A DNA stretch of 64,000 nt from Lonicera japonica. Lineage: Eukaryota; Streptophyta; Magnoliopsida; Dipsacales; Caprifoliaceae. The DNA lies in assembly GCA_021464415.1 (NCBI GenBank), contig CM038467.1:18005127-18069126 (forward strand), given 5' to 3'. Below are positions 35,421 to 47,681 of this stretch, one piece after another. Each line of letters begins with the position of its first letter. Position 1 is the first letter of the stretch. The notes under the pieces are model-generated. The model made no database searches. It had not been told where the DNA came from and saw nothing but the letters and a program-made list of their open reading frames with translations. The position numbers and the translations under genes are program-made.

Positions 35421-35948
35421 ATTGTGCTGTGGAATTTCATACTAGTGTCGTGGTAGATGATTTTGTAGCTTGTACAGTACTTTTCGTGTTTTGTGGTTTG
35501 ACTTTTTTCCATAGGGAGTACTTTCATAGTTGTAAAACTTGTGCAATTTAGCGGCACAAATGATGTTTTTTCATCTTGCAGTGTTAATTAAACTCGTTAG
35601 GTAAGATGCAGTATTCCTAGTTTCCTACAAGCTGATTTTGAATAGGTTGTACTCTAAAGTTGTGTACTTTTGTGAATATGGAGGTGCACCCTATACGTCG
35701 ATGGCTAAACCCTACCTGGCTCATTTCGCCTCTCCTCCCATATTTGCTATTTTATTTAACTGAAAATTATTTACTCCAAAGTGAACGGCCGCAATGGTAC
35801 TTGCTGGTTTTTAACATACAATTTGGCCCGTAAATGAAGAGGAGAAAGAAATACTGAATGGGCGGGAGAGATGAAGTAGCCGTATCGTGGACTTACATTT
35901 GTAAGTTTGTGACTTTTGCCCATGAAGTAAGCCTTTGGAGAAGATCCC
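35421..35948. other. NERD 3' UTR and downstream spacer
   Basis: Roughly the first 200-250 bases are probably 3' UTR (T-rich, several AATTAAA-like motifs). The rest shows no gene. Confidence 0.45.
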
Positions 35949-36712
35949 TAGGAATGCCAAAGGGGCGGGTTTGTCAAATCCCAAACCCAACCTGCACATA
36001 AATAACTCTGACCCGAACTTGAGATGAGTTTTGTTTATGTTCTCCAAACTCACTCCGCATTAATTTCCCAAACTCCGAACCCGCCGAGCCTGGGTTGGGA
36101 AATATTAAAACAGAGTGCTTAATCAATTCTTCGATTTGGGTTGGGAAATAAATTGAGAAAGTGAAGAACTAGAGAAGAAAGAAGAAAGATTAGAACGAAT
36201 CTAGTGCTTAATTAATTCTTGGATTTGGGGTGAAATTTGTTCCATATTTTATACTCTGTGCAACCTATGTGTAAAGCAGAGCATGTAATTAAAGTTATGC
36301 CCCTCAACATTTTATAGTTACAAATATTTATATATATATATATTTATATATATTAATATATATCAGGGAGGCGGCGCTGCGAGGAAGAAGAAGAGGCGGC
36401 GCCGTGAAGAAGAAAAAGGAGGAGGAGGGAGGTGGCGTTGTGACTGTGAGGAAGAGAAATTAGAATATTGATACTGAGTAGTCTGAGTTTTCTTCTTTAG
36501 TTTAAAGTTTCTTATAAATTAAGTATATATATATACCGGGCGGGGCGGGCGGGTTTTTAATGGCGAAACCCAAACCCGCCCTGAATCTAGTCCGGGTTTT
36601 TTTTTTCAAATGCTAAACCTGCTTTGCTCTTAAAAAAACCTGTCCCAAACCCGCTTCACCCGAGTTGGATTGAGTCGGAAACCTGCCGAATTAGGTTTTT
36701 TTGCCACCCCTA
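35949..36712. mobile_element. hAT-type MITE, 764 bp, GC-rich ends
   Basis: Starts TAGGAATGCCAAAGGGGCGG and ends TTTTTTTGCCACCCCTA. The TIR is short and diverged (TAGGxxTGxCAAA), but a perfect 8-bp duplication AAGATCCC flanks it (35941-35948 and 36713-36720). CCCAAACCC/GGCGGGTTT-rich blocks lie near both ends. Non-coding; short purine-rich repeats at 36365-36440. Confidence 0.88.
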
Positions 36713-36720
36713 AAGATCCC

Positions 36721-38560
36721 CATGGGTGCTGTCAGGTGAAATAATTGATTTTAACTTGTTTGGTTCAAATTTTTACTCTTTTTAAAATCATGAATTAGTA
36801 AATGCATACTGAGAGTTTTAAATTTTTTCATGACATTATTATTTCAAGTTTAAAACTCTCACCAATGAAAGTTAGGTGCGGGAATTGCTTTCTGTCCAAT
36901 CTGAATAACTTTGCAGGTCGAGTGCCCATTTGGTGCTTCAACAGGAGTATTTTCACTAAAAATCAGAGACTTTCTATTCAATTGTCTCATGATAGACAAT
37001 AAAAGGTAATTAAGCCTTAAAACAATGGCATTTATAATTTAACAGGTAAAAAATAAGTTGTATCTATTTAAATATTTTGTTCCATTTTTTTTAAATAATA
37101 TATATTTAAGAGCCATGTTAACATATATTCAAAAAAAAAAATCTCATATGTTCGTATGTTACTTTGAACACAGAGATACATAGGCACGTTTTGTGTTCAA
37201 CCACGAAAAAAAGGAAGAAACAAAAAAGAGATTCTTGTAAATCAATTAATAGTTGAGGGTAAGAAATCTCATCCCTATTTTCATCTTTACTAGCACCTAA
37301 GATGTGACATCAATACTCATTCAAAGTTTACGAAATATAACATCCAATCATTGATTTTTGTGGGGGATCAATCTATTTAACGGCAAATCTCGTAGGTGTA
37401 AATTTGGGGATCAATCCATTTAGCGAAAGATCCCACGTTTGAATCTTCCGGATGCAAATTTTCTTAGGCAAGCAGCAAGTTGAGTTTGTCGACCGGACAT
37501 GAGTCCCACATTCAATCTAGTGTATGCGACAACTCGAAGTAAGAAAAAATACGGAATACTAGAAAATGTAGCTTATTTAAGAAAGTTTTATACAAAAGAA
37601 TCATGAAATAACTTTTTTATAAATTAAAAGCCTATATTTGATCAGATTTCAAAATGAGTGCAAAATTAACTTTGCAGTAGCTTTTTGGATGGATTATATT
37701 TTTTTATAATATCATGCAAAATTAAGTTTTCATTGCATATATTTTAGCATATTACAATTTCTAAGTGTTTAATTTATAGTATTTTTGAGTTGTTTAAACA
37801 TATTTATTGATAAAAACGCACATGCTTTTTTTTATACAAAGTTAAGTTTGTTGTCCTTATTTTTAATACAATATTATATATTGAGATTTATTTGATGTTG
37901 CTTTATAATAACACCAGTGACACGTACAAATAAAGTTGTTAAAAAAATAAAAACATATCATGCAAAACAAATTTGCATTATATTTTTTGGATACAAAGTT
38001 AAGTTTACATAAAACACAATTTTGTAAAAAGTTAAATTTGTACAAAACATAATTTTAGTTAAAGCTCTCATTTTTAAAACACAATTCATAAATAAGGGGT
38101 CTATACTAACAAGATTAAAAAATGAGCCATTATTTCAAAAAAAAAATTATTCTGTGAGACTCTGTTTGATACTAACATAAAAAATGAAAAGAAAAATAAC
38201 TAAATAAAATGAGAAAGTGTGAAATAAGTTGAAAAATGTAATGAGATTCTTACTTTTTAGCTTTTTTCATGATTTTTTTGACTTTAGGTGGTGGTAATTT
38301 TTTTTTCTTTTGCAAAACATAAAGAAAGATAGAGGACGTGAACTAATAAAAATAAATATGAGTGAAAAATATTCCACCATATATCTCAAATTAATTTTTT
38401 TTTTTTTGTATTACTATCAAATGAAATTTAAATTATTCTCAAAAAATATTTTTATAAAGGGAGTTTTTACTCATTTGTACGACAAAAAAAAAATTCTGAA
38501 GTGTTGAGGGGGGGTTTATTAGAAAATGGGTACCACTCCCAATTCACCTATGGAGTATCC
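36721..38560. other. Intergenic with one MITE relic
   Basis: AT-rich, no gene seen. From about 38150 to 38410 lies a diverged copy of the family with ACTCTGTTTGATA-like ends (relatives at 7.5 and 8.14 kb); it keeps the central TTTTAGCTTTTTTCATG block. Confidence 0.5.
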
Positions 38561-38811
38561 TCAGAAGAGTACGGCACAAGTTTTTTTTCTATTTTTTAGG
38601 GCGCAAATTCCATCCATTTTCGTTCCACGCCCCGCCAATTCTTACAACTAATCTCTCTCCCATCCTCTCCTGTTTGAAGAAAAATAGGTACATATTTACT
38701 TGAACAAAACCTCACAATCTTCATCAATCCATGATTCGAAAACCAAATTTACTGTAATATCTCTTCGTTTTTCATACGCAATTGCTGAATTGATTCGCAC
38801 CGAAGAAATCT

Positions 38812-41800
38812 ATGGCGGTTTATAGGCGTCTGGTTCAATATGGTACGAATTATGGGGTTTGCTTTTCCAAATTAAGATACTCAAAAGTGTTGGCTGCTGT
38901 AGAGACAGATTGCAATTCAATCAAGTATTATGGCTCTTTGTGTTCAAGTTCGTGTGTTAATCGGTTCGATTATAGACGGATCTCTCAGCTTGTTACGGCA
39001 AATGGAAAGCGTGTGTTTCTCGTTGATACGTTAGCGCTGGTAATTTATTTGTTCCGACTGATATCTTGTTTGATTGCTTAATTGAATGCATAGTTAGGCT
39101 ACTTCTGTATTTTGTTCTTGTCGAACATGTTCTTGGTTTCACCTTTTCTTGTATGCTTCCTTGTTGCCTTACTTCTGTTACTGGAATTTCTTTCCTTTTT
39201 GTTTTCGCCCAAATTTTTACTCCTACGCCGTTTCAATTTGTTTTCTGCAAATTCATATTCCATTTTCCTTTTAATATATAATGAATGTACCGAATTTCAC
39301 AATCATATATGAGTTGTATATTTGACCATTAATTAGGTTGGAATTAGTGATTCCATAAAACATACCAAATTCAAAGTCGGATTATCAATTTGAGGTGGTG
39401 GGAGTATTATTTTGTTGAATATGAGCGGTGGATTCCTTTGTATTTGGGGATTCCCCACAACTGAGTCCTTCTGTTTAATATTTTTTAATTTGAGTTAATG
39501 ACTCAAGATGGGAAGGAGATTATAACTTTTGTCGTCCTTCACTATAGTTCACACTTTCTCGACTGTCTGGTAGAGTGGTAGTCTACCCTCTCGTCATGGC
39601 CTTTGTTTCGTTAACTTCTCAACATTTGTTCTTTCTGAATTATGTAAAGATAAAAAAGTTGTATGTTGAATGAGAAGATAGTTTGGGATTATTCTTATGG
39701 CAGGTGAGGAGTTTAGAAGCACAAGGTGTGCCTTCAAAACAGGCTGAGGCAATAACGGCTGCTATCACTGAAGTTTTAAATGACAGCTTGGAAAATGTCG
39801 CTCATTCTTTCGTTTCAAAAGCTGAAATGCAGAAAGTAGGAATTCTTTTCATTTTTCATGATTAGTATTTTTTTTAATTTTTTTTCTTTTTTAGTTATGT
39901 AAGCTAATATTCATTGATTTTAAACTAACTAAATAGGTGATATCACTTTTGTATGATCTGAACTTGCGTGGTCGTGATTATTGTCTTTTATTTTTGTAGA
40001 CTGAAATGGTTCAGGAATCAAACCTTTCCAAGTTCAAATCTGAAGTGCAAAGTTCTCAGGTACTATTTTGTTATTGGTAGGGGGATGTGATTTCAACTTT
40101 CAACCTCCCACTTAAGAGATTGAGACCTGCCACCAGATCCAAGCTCAATGGTTTCTCAAGTACAAACTTGTTTGTGCATTTTTATTTCTCTTAGGTCTCG
40201 TTTGATTCAGGTATTAGGGTCAGTGGGATTAATAATACCAGTATTAATAGTACTAGACTATTAATCCTGGTATTAATTTAATATAATACCATGTTTGATT
40301 CATGCAATATTAATACTGGGATATCTCATGCTGATATTAATACCATGTTTGGTTTTGTAATTTGTATACGGGATTATATTTTGGACTAAAAGAAAAAAAA
40401 AGAAAAGAAAAAAGAGTGGTATTAATCCTGGATAAACAATACCACCTCCCCCTTGGTATTAAATTATACCACAAAGAGTGGTATTAAGTTAGTACCGGTA
40501 TTAGTAATCCCAGCACATTTGTGCGAATCAAACAAGGTATTATAAAAAAAGTGGTATTAATAATCCCATCCCACTTTTTAATACCCGAATCAAACGAGGC
40601 CTTTATGTGTTATTGCTAGCAAGTTACAAATTTCTGTATGGGCTGTCAACCTCATTTTTACTGTTCCTCCTTATCTTAGTGGCATAGCAAGACTGAAATT
40701 AGATTGTCATGAAATAGTTTTAGAATGGCTATTAAATGCGAAAAACAGAATAACGAACATACATACACAACGGTAAGGGCGTACTTGGGATTGTGTGATC
40801 AGGCACAAGATCTCAGTTTTGATTCCCCACTGTGTCAAGATTCTTTGGGCCACTGGGGCGTCTCCTGGCCGATAAGCACCAATGTGGATTGGGGGTCGGT
40901 GATGTGAGAGTGTGAGACTCGTATCTGGCTTCTCTTTTTCCAAGACTCTACCTTCTGAGACTCAATTTCCGTATGTCAAATGGCGCCTTAACAAATTTGG
41001 ATATCATACTCATACATGCACTCGGAATCAGTCTTTTAGAAGAAACCTCAACGATAGGGAGTTTCAAGATTGTGTTGTTGCTTACCATTTGTTGATCATT
41101 CCCTCTTCATGATGCATGCTAAGTACAATGGATAGACAGATTATGAATCATGTTTTAACCCACCAGAAAATTTACAAAATTTCGTGGGCAGAAGTACTCA
41201 AAGCTTTGGGAATCATTGATATTAGCAGAGGAAGCAAGTTAAGGCCCAGCGATGGTTAACATGTTTGGAGAGAACTGTAGAATTTTTTCTAGAGTAAATA
41301 AATGACAAGGAGGAAATTTTGGATAAGATGACGCACTTAGCTTCACTATGGTCAACATTTTTGAAAACTTTTCCCATTTCTTCTATTGATAATAATTGGA
41401 TGGAGGCTGTGGTATAGAGGGATTTTGATTAGTCTTTTGTTGGCTACTACTGTTTCAGCCTGATGCCATTCGTGGCAAATGCTATTATTTGTTTGAAGGA
41501 AGGTTTGAAAACGATTCCAATCAGATAAGGCTGTTTGGTATAGAAGTGACAAGGAAGTTGAGTATTTGGATAATAGAAAACTCTGACTCTCTAAGGATGA
41601 GGGATAAATGTGTTCTGCCAGAAAAAAAATATTTTTTGTAATGTGCATGTGGGGTGGGTTTTTGTTTGGGGGGTTGGGGGGGGGGGGGGTGAATAGACAT
41701 CTGTGAGCTGCCTTTGGATGTATTGGAAGGAAGTTTCTGTGGGGAACCGGAGACCTTTTGGATGTTATCCTAGGTATTGTGCTTAACTTGTAAGGAGAAA

Positions 41801-43464
41801 GAATCAAGGTTGGGAGATCCAAATCTGGATATGCTGCAGCAAATATTTGAAGTGAAAGAGAACTGATACTTACAGTGACATTGCAGTTTATTTCAAATTA
41901 TTAAATGGTGAAGCCAATCTCTCAGTATGATTTCTCAGTCTCCTGAGGAAGGATCAATTTAATTTGGGTTCAATGAAGCTTGATGAGAATGCGCTGACTT
42001 GCCACGTCGCAGAAAAGTGGAGGTAGAACAGATGGTGGGAGAAGCAGGTTGTAGCCAGTAATCACATACTTATGATGATGAATAAGATGTTAATGAAAGT
42101 AGCTTTGATGATGAAATGGGATCTGAAGTATCCTACAGTTTCTGATTTGGAAATGGTGGCTGCACTGTGAGAGAAAAGTAGGATACTGCTAACCTGTCAC
42201 CAAGACTCTGGAAATCTTATTATTGGGTAGAGCCAAACATATCAAATGTCAAAAAACAAGAAGGAGCTGATCATGTTGATTTTGTTGTACAAATGGCTCT
42301 GTCAAGTCTTAGATCAGTGGGCTTGTATCTGTTTATAATTTTATATTTATATGTATGTGGATATATATATATATTCACTATCTTGTGCTAGAAGGAAAAG
42401 GTGTTCTTGCATTGCCGAATGAGTCTCACTTTGATTTTAGTACTTTGTAAGAGAACACTAGTTTCAACCTAATCAATGATTGAAAACAAAACTTGTTTGG
42501 TATCGCGAGATTCGGTACATTGATTATGCCCAGAAAGGGGATGTGGACTCTTAATTAAGGACATCCCAAAAAGGACTAATGGACTCTTTATTTGGGACGA
42601 AGGGAGTAGTAACACCGACAGATGTACATGCATATGCTAGTTTCTGCAAGAGACCCTGTTATGGGGTCTTCTCTATTTGATTGTAAAACATAAACAAACT
42701 TTTGTTTTTATTTAATACATTGTATGCAGTCGGAAATTATGCACATGAATGTTTCAAAACAAGCAAACTTGTAGCCATTTTATGGTTTTAGTTGTGCCCA
42801 ATAATTGGTCCAGTTTGTGTCTCTTTGTTAAATCCTTTGGTATTGCTTTTGTGCAGGAGCATCATTTTTCTTTGTTGACACGTGAAACCGAAAAGCTTCG
42901 GAATGATATAGAGAAAATGCGTAGCGAACTGAGGTATGACTTTAACATTTAATTCCCCACGTTTATGATATATCTACACAAAAATAATACATTAAATGTG
43001 CATTTGAATATTTGATCACTATAACAGGTACGAGATTGACAAAGTCACAGCAGGTCAACGTTTGGATTTAAATCTTGAAAGAGGGTAAGCAGCTAGAAAA
43101 TTATTATACGTTTGTTTCCATATTTTACAATTTTAATTTTACTCATAATAGCGCTCTAATTTATTTGCAATTGCAATTAAGTGCAGTCGGATACGTGACG
43201 AGCTTGCCAATCAAAACGCAGAAACCACCAACCTCACTAACAAGCTTGACCGAGTAAACTTTTATAATTGCATTTGAGTGACTAATGTGATTAGTACTTC
43301 ACAGTAAGACATCATTTTACAATTTTATTCGTTATTTCTGACAGGAAATTCATGGATTAAGGGCTCAGTTGGAAGCGGCAAAATATGATGTGATCAAGTA
43401 TTGCATAGGTACACTTGTCTCCATCTCGGCCGTTGGTCTTGCTGTCATCCGCATCCTTTTGTAA
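38812..43464 (+). CDS. DUF1640/MCUR1-type mitochondrial coiled-coil protein, 246 aa
   Basis: Member of the CCDC90/MCUR1/FMP32 family (DUF1640), inner-mitochondrial-membrane proteins; animal MCUR1 is tied to calcium uptake and yeast relatives to respiratory assembly, while the plant role is not settled. Exons: 38812-39039, 39704-39835, 40000-40059, 42857-42933, 43028-43084, 43187-43253, 43345-43464; phases agree (247 codons with stop). The N terminus (MAVYRRLVQYGTNYG) is Arg/Ser-rich without acids, like a mitochondrial presequence. Residues 65-80 (GKRVFLVDTLALVRSLEAQG) begin the family core; a heptad-rich coiled coil spans about 110-215; one membrane segment follows (GTLVSISAVGLAVIRILL) and ends the protein, as usual in the family. 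Intron 3 (2.8 kb) carries a MITE. Confidence 0.9.
40194..40602. repeat. Tourist-like MITE, 409 bp, in an intron
   Basis: Ends GGTCTCGTTTGATTCAGGTA and CCCGAATCAAACGAGGCCT are inverses, flanked by TTA on both sides (40191-40193 and 40603-40605). The inside repeats ATTAATACC/GGTATTAAT many times. A PIF/Harbinger derivative. Confidence 0.75.
40603..42856. other. Rest of the large intron, nothing recognised
   Basis: Intron of the DUF1640 gene. The base composition is less AT-rich than the intergenic DNA and there is a G run at 41677-41690, but I see no conserved reading frame. It may be an old insertion that I cannot name. Confidence 0.4.
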
Positions 43465-44683
43465 GGTCGTATTAACATCAACATTGAAATGGGACGCTGA
43501 AAAATGACGATTAATTATACCAAAAAAAAATAAAAATATTAGTTCATTATTGGGTGATTGAGGAATCCGAGTTTAGGGATATAATCGCAGTAATTTTCTT
43601 TGCAACTTTGTTTCATTTGATGGGTATGTGTGCCTTCAAACTTGTTTTAATTTGAAGGTGCAAGGGTGAAAGATGGATAGTGATAAATTGATGTACTTAT
43701 GGGGATATTTTGGTAGACCTGATTACCTTTAGAAAAAGATATACACAATAGATCTTTGGGTCTGCGCTAATGTTACCTTTTAGAAACCACAAAAGTATGA
43801 TTTTTTGTGTTGCTGGCCAAGTATGATGGTGTGCCCTACATGACTTGTAACTTTTTTCCTTTTCTAAAATTATTTATTTGTTTTATGTTATCTTTGAAAA
43901 TTTTGTCCAGGATGAATTAATGTACCATTTGTATCTCTAGGTAATTATTACGTGTAGAAAACTGAAAAGAGCTGGGGTAGATACAATATCAAAATTACTC
44001 CATCCTTCCTTAATTAAGCATTCATGTTTGAATTTTGTAAGATTGTACTAGTTTTATCACAATTAATTGCTTAAAACAATTTCTTTTTTCTATTGTGAGT
44101 TTTAGTACATTGATTATTTTTGAGAAAAAAAGTGCTCCCAATTTAATACGTGTTAAAGGATTAGTGAAGTCTTAATTTCGGGCAAAGGACTACGTATTTT
44201 CCATGTGTGAAATTTAAATTACTTTAGTTATCCATACAAGTATATAATGGCCAAGTATTTCTTCCGTCTAAAATTAAAACTTCAATTTCTTTTTAGGTTG
44301 TTCTTTTCTAAACATAACTAATATACAAAATTTTAAAATAGTTTACAAGCCTTGAATTTAATCATTAATTATGCTGAAATTGATGGATTCTTTAAAAGCT
44401 TTTAGTTTGGGTTAGAAAGGATATTTTTATTTGATATTTTTCTTTAGTATGTGTATTTGCCTTTCAAAATCACATGCAATAGGTCAAAATCACATGCAAT
44501 ATAGAGCAATTGCGGAAGTATTGAAGTTAAAGATATTAGGGTTTAACGGTTCAAAATGAACATTTCTGGAATTTAATTAGATGTCAGACCTTGAGTCACC
44601 TTTCGTGGACAAACCTTTTGGAGGCACACTGTGGCATTTTCAGTGGTTCACATTTCGATCTTTGTTCCGGTACAAAAGACTTT
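43465..44683. other. 3' UTR and intergenic
   Basis: The first ~350 bases are probably the 3' UTR of the DUF1640 gene. The rest is AT-rich without recognised features. Confidence 0.4.
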
Positions 44684-44694
44684 GCCCCTGTTTA

Positions 44695-46081
44695 GAGTTA
44701 ACTACATGTAACTCTATGAAGTTTGGCCTGTTTACACCTTTAACATAAAATTTTGAAAGACACTCATAAAACCATAAAGTTTTAAACGAGTTTCACTTTT
44801 GTATATTTTTGAACACAGCGTTTAAAACACTAACGGAGAAGCTCATGTACCTGTCATGTGCTGGGCATTATAGTCAATTTTCCCTCATTCCCTTCCTTTC
44901 TGACTTTCTTTCCATTTAATCCCACTAAAATGCACTTGAAAGTGACCATGAATACAATGTAAAGTAGAAAAACATAGTACAACAGAGAAATTGAAATAAA
45001 AATTTAAGTGTTGCACAAACACTATTATTCACCATTGATCTCCATTACCAACACCACCTCCACCCTCACCTCCGATCTCCACACTCCATACAACATCAAC
45101 ACTACAATACCCAAATACACATACCCACAAATCCTGATAAGAGGTTCAAGCTGAAGAAGATTAGGCTGAAAGAGGAAGATTTTGCGAGCGTTAATGTAGA
45201 GTTGACGGATTTCTCCTTCTAATAACTGAACCTGTTTCCCTCATTTACCTTCCAATAACTTCCTTATTATATCATCCAACAACTCCTTATCCATCGTCCC
45301 TTCCATTGTTATCATATTCATTTTCGATTGATATATATATATATACTCTTGAATTGAATTACACAGATAATTAAAACAGAAGACTAGATATATATATATA
45401 CTTAATTATATCTATATGTATAAAATATATATTACATAAATGATTAAGCAAGAAAAATGAAAAAAAATGGGATTTGGATTTGGGTTAGAGAAAGAAATAA
45501 ACAGAGGTTGCTAAATGTAGAGAGAGAACTAGAGAAATATATTTTTGGGTATTGTGTTGTTTTCTCATTGATGCGTGTATATGTAAGGTGAGATTGAGGT
45601 CGGGGGTTTTTGTGGTTCCGAAGGCCTTTTTTCCGACCTTTGTCGTCACCATTGTCATCGTGTCAGCGCAAGAAATTTCACCGGCACCAGTGCCAGCCTC
45701 AGCGACAACTTCTCTGCTTGTTTCCAGCGGAATGATCAAAGCCTCTGTTCTTCTATCTGTCGTAGTAACTCTATTGAGGTACTGAGTAATTGAAATTTTT
45801 TATTTTTAATTTGTCGAGATGGTTAAGTAGTTGATTCGATGTTTAGATCTATTTTATGTGTTTAACCATGGGGAAGGGAGGGAATGAGGGCAAATTGACT
45901 ATAATGTCCCGCACATGACAAGCACATAAGCTTCTTTGTTAGTGTTTTGAACGGTCCATCCAAAAATGGACAAAAGGGGAATTCGCTCAAAACTTCATCA
46001 TTTTGTAATTGCTTTTCCAAACTTCATGTTTAAAGGTGTAAAATAGGCCAAACTTCGTGGGCGCTATATGTAATTAACATC
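44695..46081. mobile_element. Mutator-like element carrying an AGP-like fragment
   Basis: The arms are inverted copies of about 210 bp (44695-44910 and 45865-46081). The left begins GAGTTAACTACATGTAACTC, the right ends TACATATAG-like and TTAACATC when read outward. Shared blocks include AAGTTTGGCC, ACACCTTTAA, TGTCATGTGC and ATTATAGTCAATTTxCCCTCA. Flanks CCCTGTTTA and CCTTGTTTT agree at 7 of 9 positions, fitting an aged 9-bp Mutator duplication. No transposase inside; instead an arabinogalactan-peptide-like frame (45552-45785) and another unidentified stretch (45120-45230). This suggests a Pack-MULE. Confidence 0.75.
45552..45785 (+). pseudogene. AGP-peptide-like fragment inside a MULE
   Basis: The frame reads KAFFPTFVVTIVIVSAQ, like a signal peptide, then EISPAPVPASATTSLLVSSG with the Ala-Pro/Ser-Pro dipeptides of arabinogalactan peptides, then a hydrophobic end (MIKASVLLSVVVTLLRY) like a GPI signal. 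That order matches plant AG peptides, short cell-wall proteins. The ~25 residues before KAFF do not look native, so the true start was probably lost or altered at capture. The donor gene is not in this window. Identification rests on composition and order, not on a unique motif. Confidence 0.5.
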
Positions 46082-46434
46082 CCTTGTTTTGTTAAAAACT
46101 AAAAACCCACTTTTTTACATTTTTACTAAAAAGTCAAAATTACTTCACGCTTTTTAAAATTCACTTCATTTTATTTCACTCTTATAAAATTTTTAAAATA
46201 CCATAATTTTAAATCCAAAAATCGAAATTAGATAAAAAATATATATTTAAAACATACTTATCGAGATTTATAAAATAAGATTAATAGTAACTATTTTTTG
46301 AGTTTTTTTCATGATTTTTTTTTTAAATTGGTTAAAAAGAACTCCAACAAAAACTAAATTCACTTTTCAACATACTTTCACACTTCTAAAAACTATTATA
46401 AAAAATTCAATTAAAAAACTTAACCAAACAGGCC
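46081..46434. repeat. MITE interrupted by the MULE
   Basis: Shares AATTTTAAATCCAAAAATC and TATAAAATAAGAT blocks with the element at 16679-17071 and ends TTAACCAAACAGGCC. Its other terminus (GCCCCTGTTTA, 44684-44694) lies on the far side of the MULE, which therefore inserted into the end of this MITE. Confidence 0.6.
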
Positions 46435-46989
46435 ATTTGTTTTTATATCTTTTAGTTCCTTTTCAATCATGGCCGAAAGAAAATTGAAATGTCAAAGTGA
46501 GATTGAAAGCCCTTCAAAGTGTTTGAAAGTGCGATATTAGTACCGGCCTTTAAAAATTGATAGTTTTTTTCCCTCTTAAAAAAATTCATAACTTTTAAAA
46601 ACTACTTGTGAGTTTTATCAAGTAGGCATAACAATGAAAGTTATATCATCTAAACATGCTTAGGTAAGGGAAAAAAAAGAATAGGCAAGACTTGAATTCA
46701 TGACATAATAATATTTATCTATTATTTTTAAACAGTTGTATTGCATGCATGTCTTTATTGTCATTTTCATAATCTAATTTGTAACTTTTGAATTGATAAA
46801 TCTATTAAGATACAGTTGTTAGTTTTAGTGGCTCTTTGAATTGATGAATCTATTAAGATACAGTTGTTAGTTTTAGTAGCTGAAAGGGTAGGTTATTACA
46901 CTATGGAGAAAGTTCGAATTCCTTTCCCCTTCTCAAAAACCACCGCATCTATCTCGAATCCCTCTCATCTTCCCAAAAACCACCGGATA

Positions 46990-47400
46990 TATGTCTCACT
47001 AAAAAAATTGGACTTGGCTCCCTTCTATTACGCATTCCATCCAATTTCGTCCAATGGAGTTTAGTTGAAGGCTTAAACAGATGAATTTTTTCATGAAACT
47101 TGATGGAGATTATCTCTACAATAAGTAGATCATCTTCACAAAATTTCGTCAAAAAATTCAAATTATAAGTGGGTGAGATGATTTTTTAAAATTTTAATAG
47201 TCGAAAATGAAAATATGTATTAAAATTTTAGTATACCTACTCCCGGATTGAATTTCTTGATAAAATTTTGTAAAAATGATATACTCATTGTAGAATCTCC
47301 ACCAAGTTTTGTGAAAAAAGTTCATATGTTTAAGTCTCCAATTAAACTCTATTGAACGAAATTAGATAAAAAATGTAAGGGTGGTGAGCTAAATCCTAAA
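46990..47400. repeat. Diverged fold-back MITE
   Basis: The left arm (TCGTCCAATGGAGTTTAG, GGCTTAAACAGATGAATTTTT, CATGAAACTTGATGGAG) reappears inverted at 47270-47365. The inner blocks match the element at 797-1200. No duplication resolved. Confidence 0.6.
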
Positions 47401-47681
47401 AAAATTGATGAACTATTATGAATCGAGGAAAAAATTAATAAGAGGTTAGAACCGTAAATACAGCCTGCCCATAATAATTTTGATTTATAATAATAATTAT
47501 TATTTTTCAAAATAAATTATTTACAATTGGAAATCAGGTAGACGGCGAACCCAAGCATTCACAGAGAAATTTCTCCCTCCGACGAAACTCTCAAAGTATT
47601 TGAGCCCATCAACTGCAAAACTATATCCTTCTTCATCTTCATCTGTCTCTGTCTCTGTGTGTAAGAGCGAGCCGTGATTGA
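47401..47681 (+). promoter_or_regulatory. SH3P2 promoter and 5' UTR region
   Basis: AT-rich up to about 47530, then less so, with a CT-rich leader (TCTGTCTCTGTCTCTGTG) at 47641-47660 just before the ATG at 47682. No clear TATA box is picked out. Confidence 0.4.

Noticed and set aside
41352..41822. 156-codon minus-strand frame in the DUF1640 intron
   Set aside because: Low-complexity Pro/Ser/Leu text including a translated G run; no domain or splice partner recognised.
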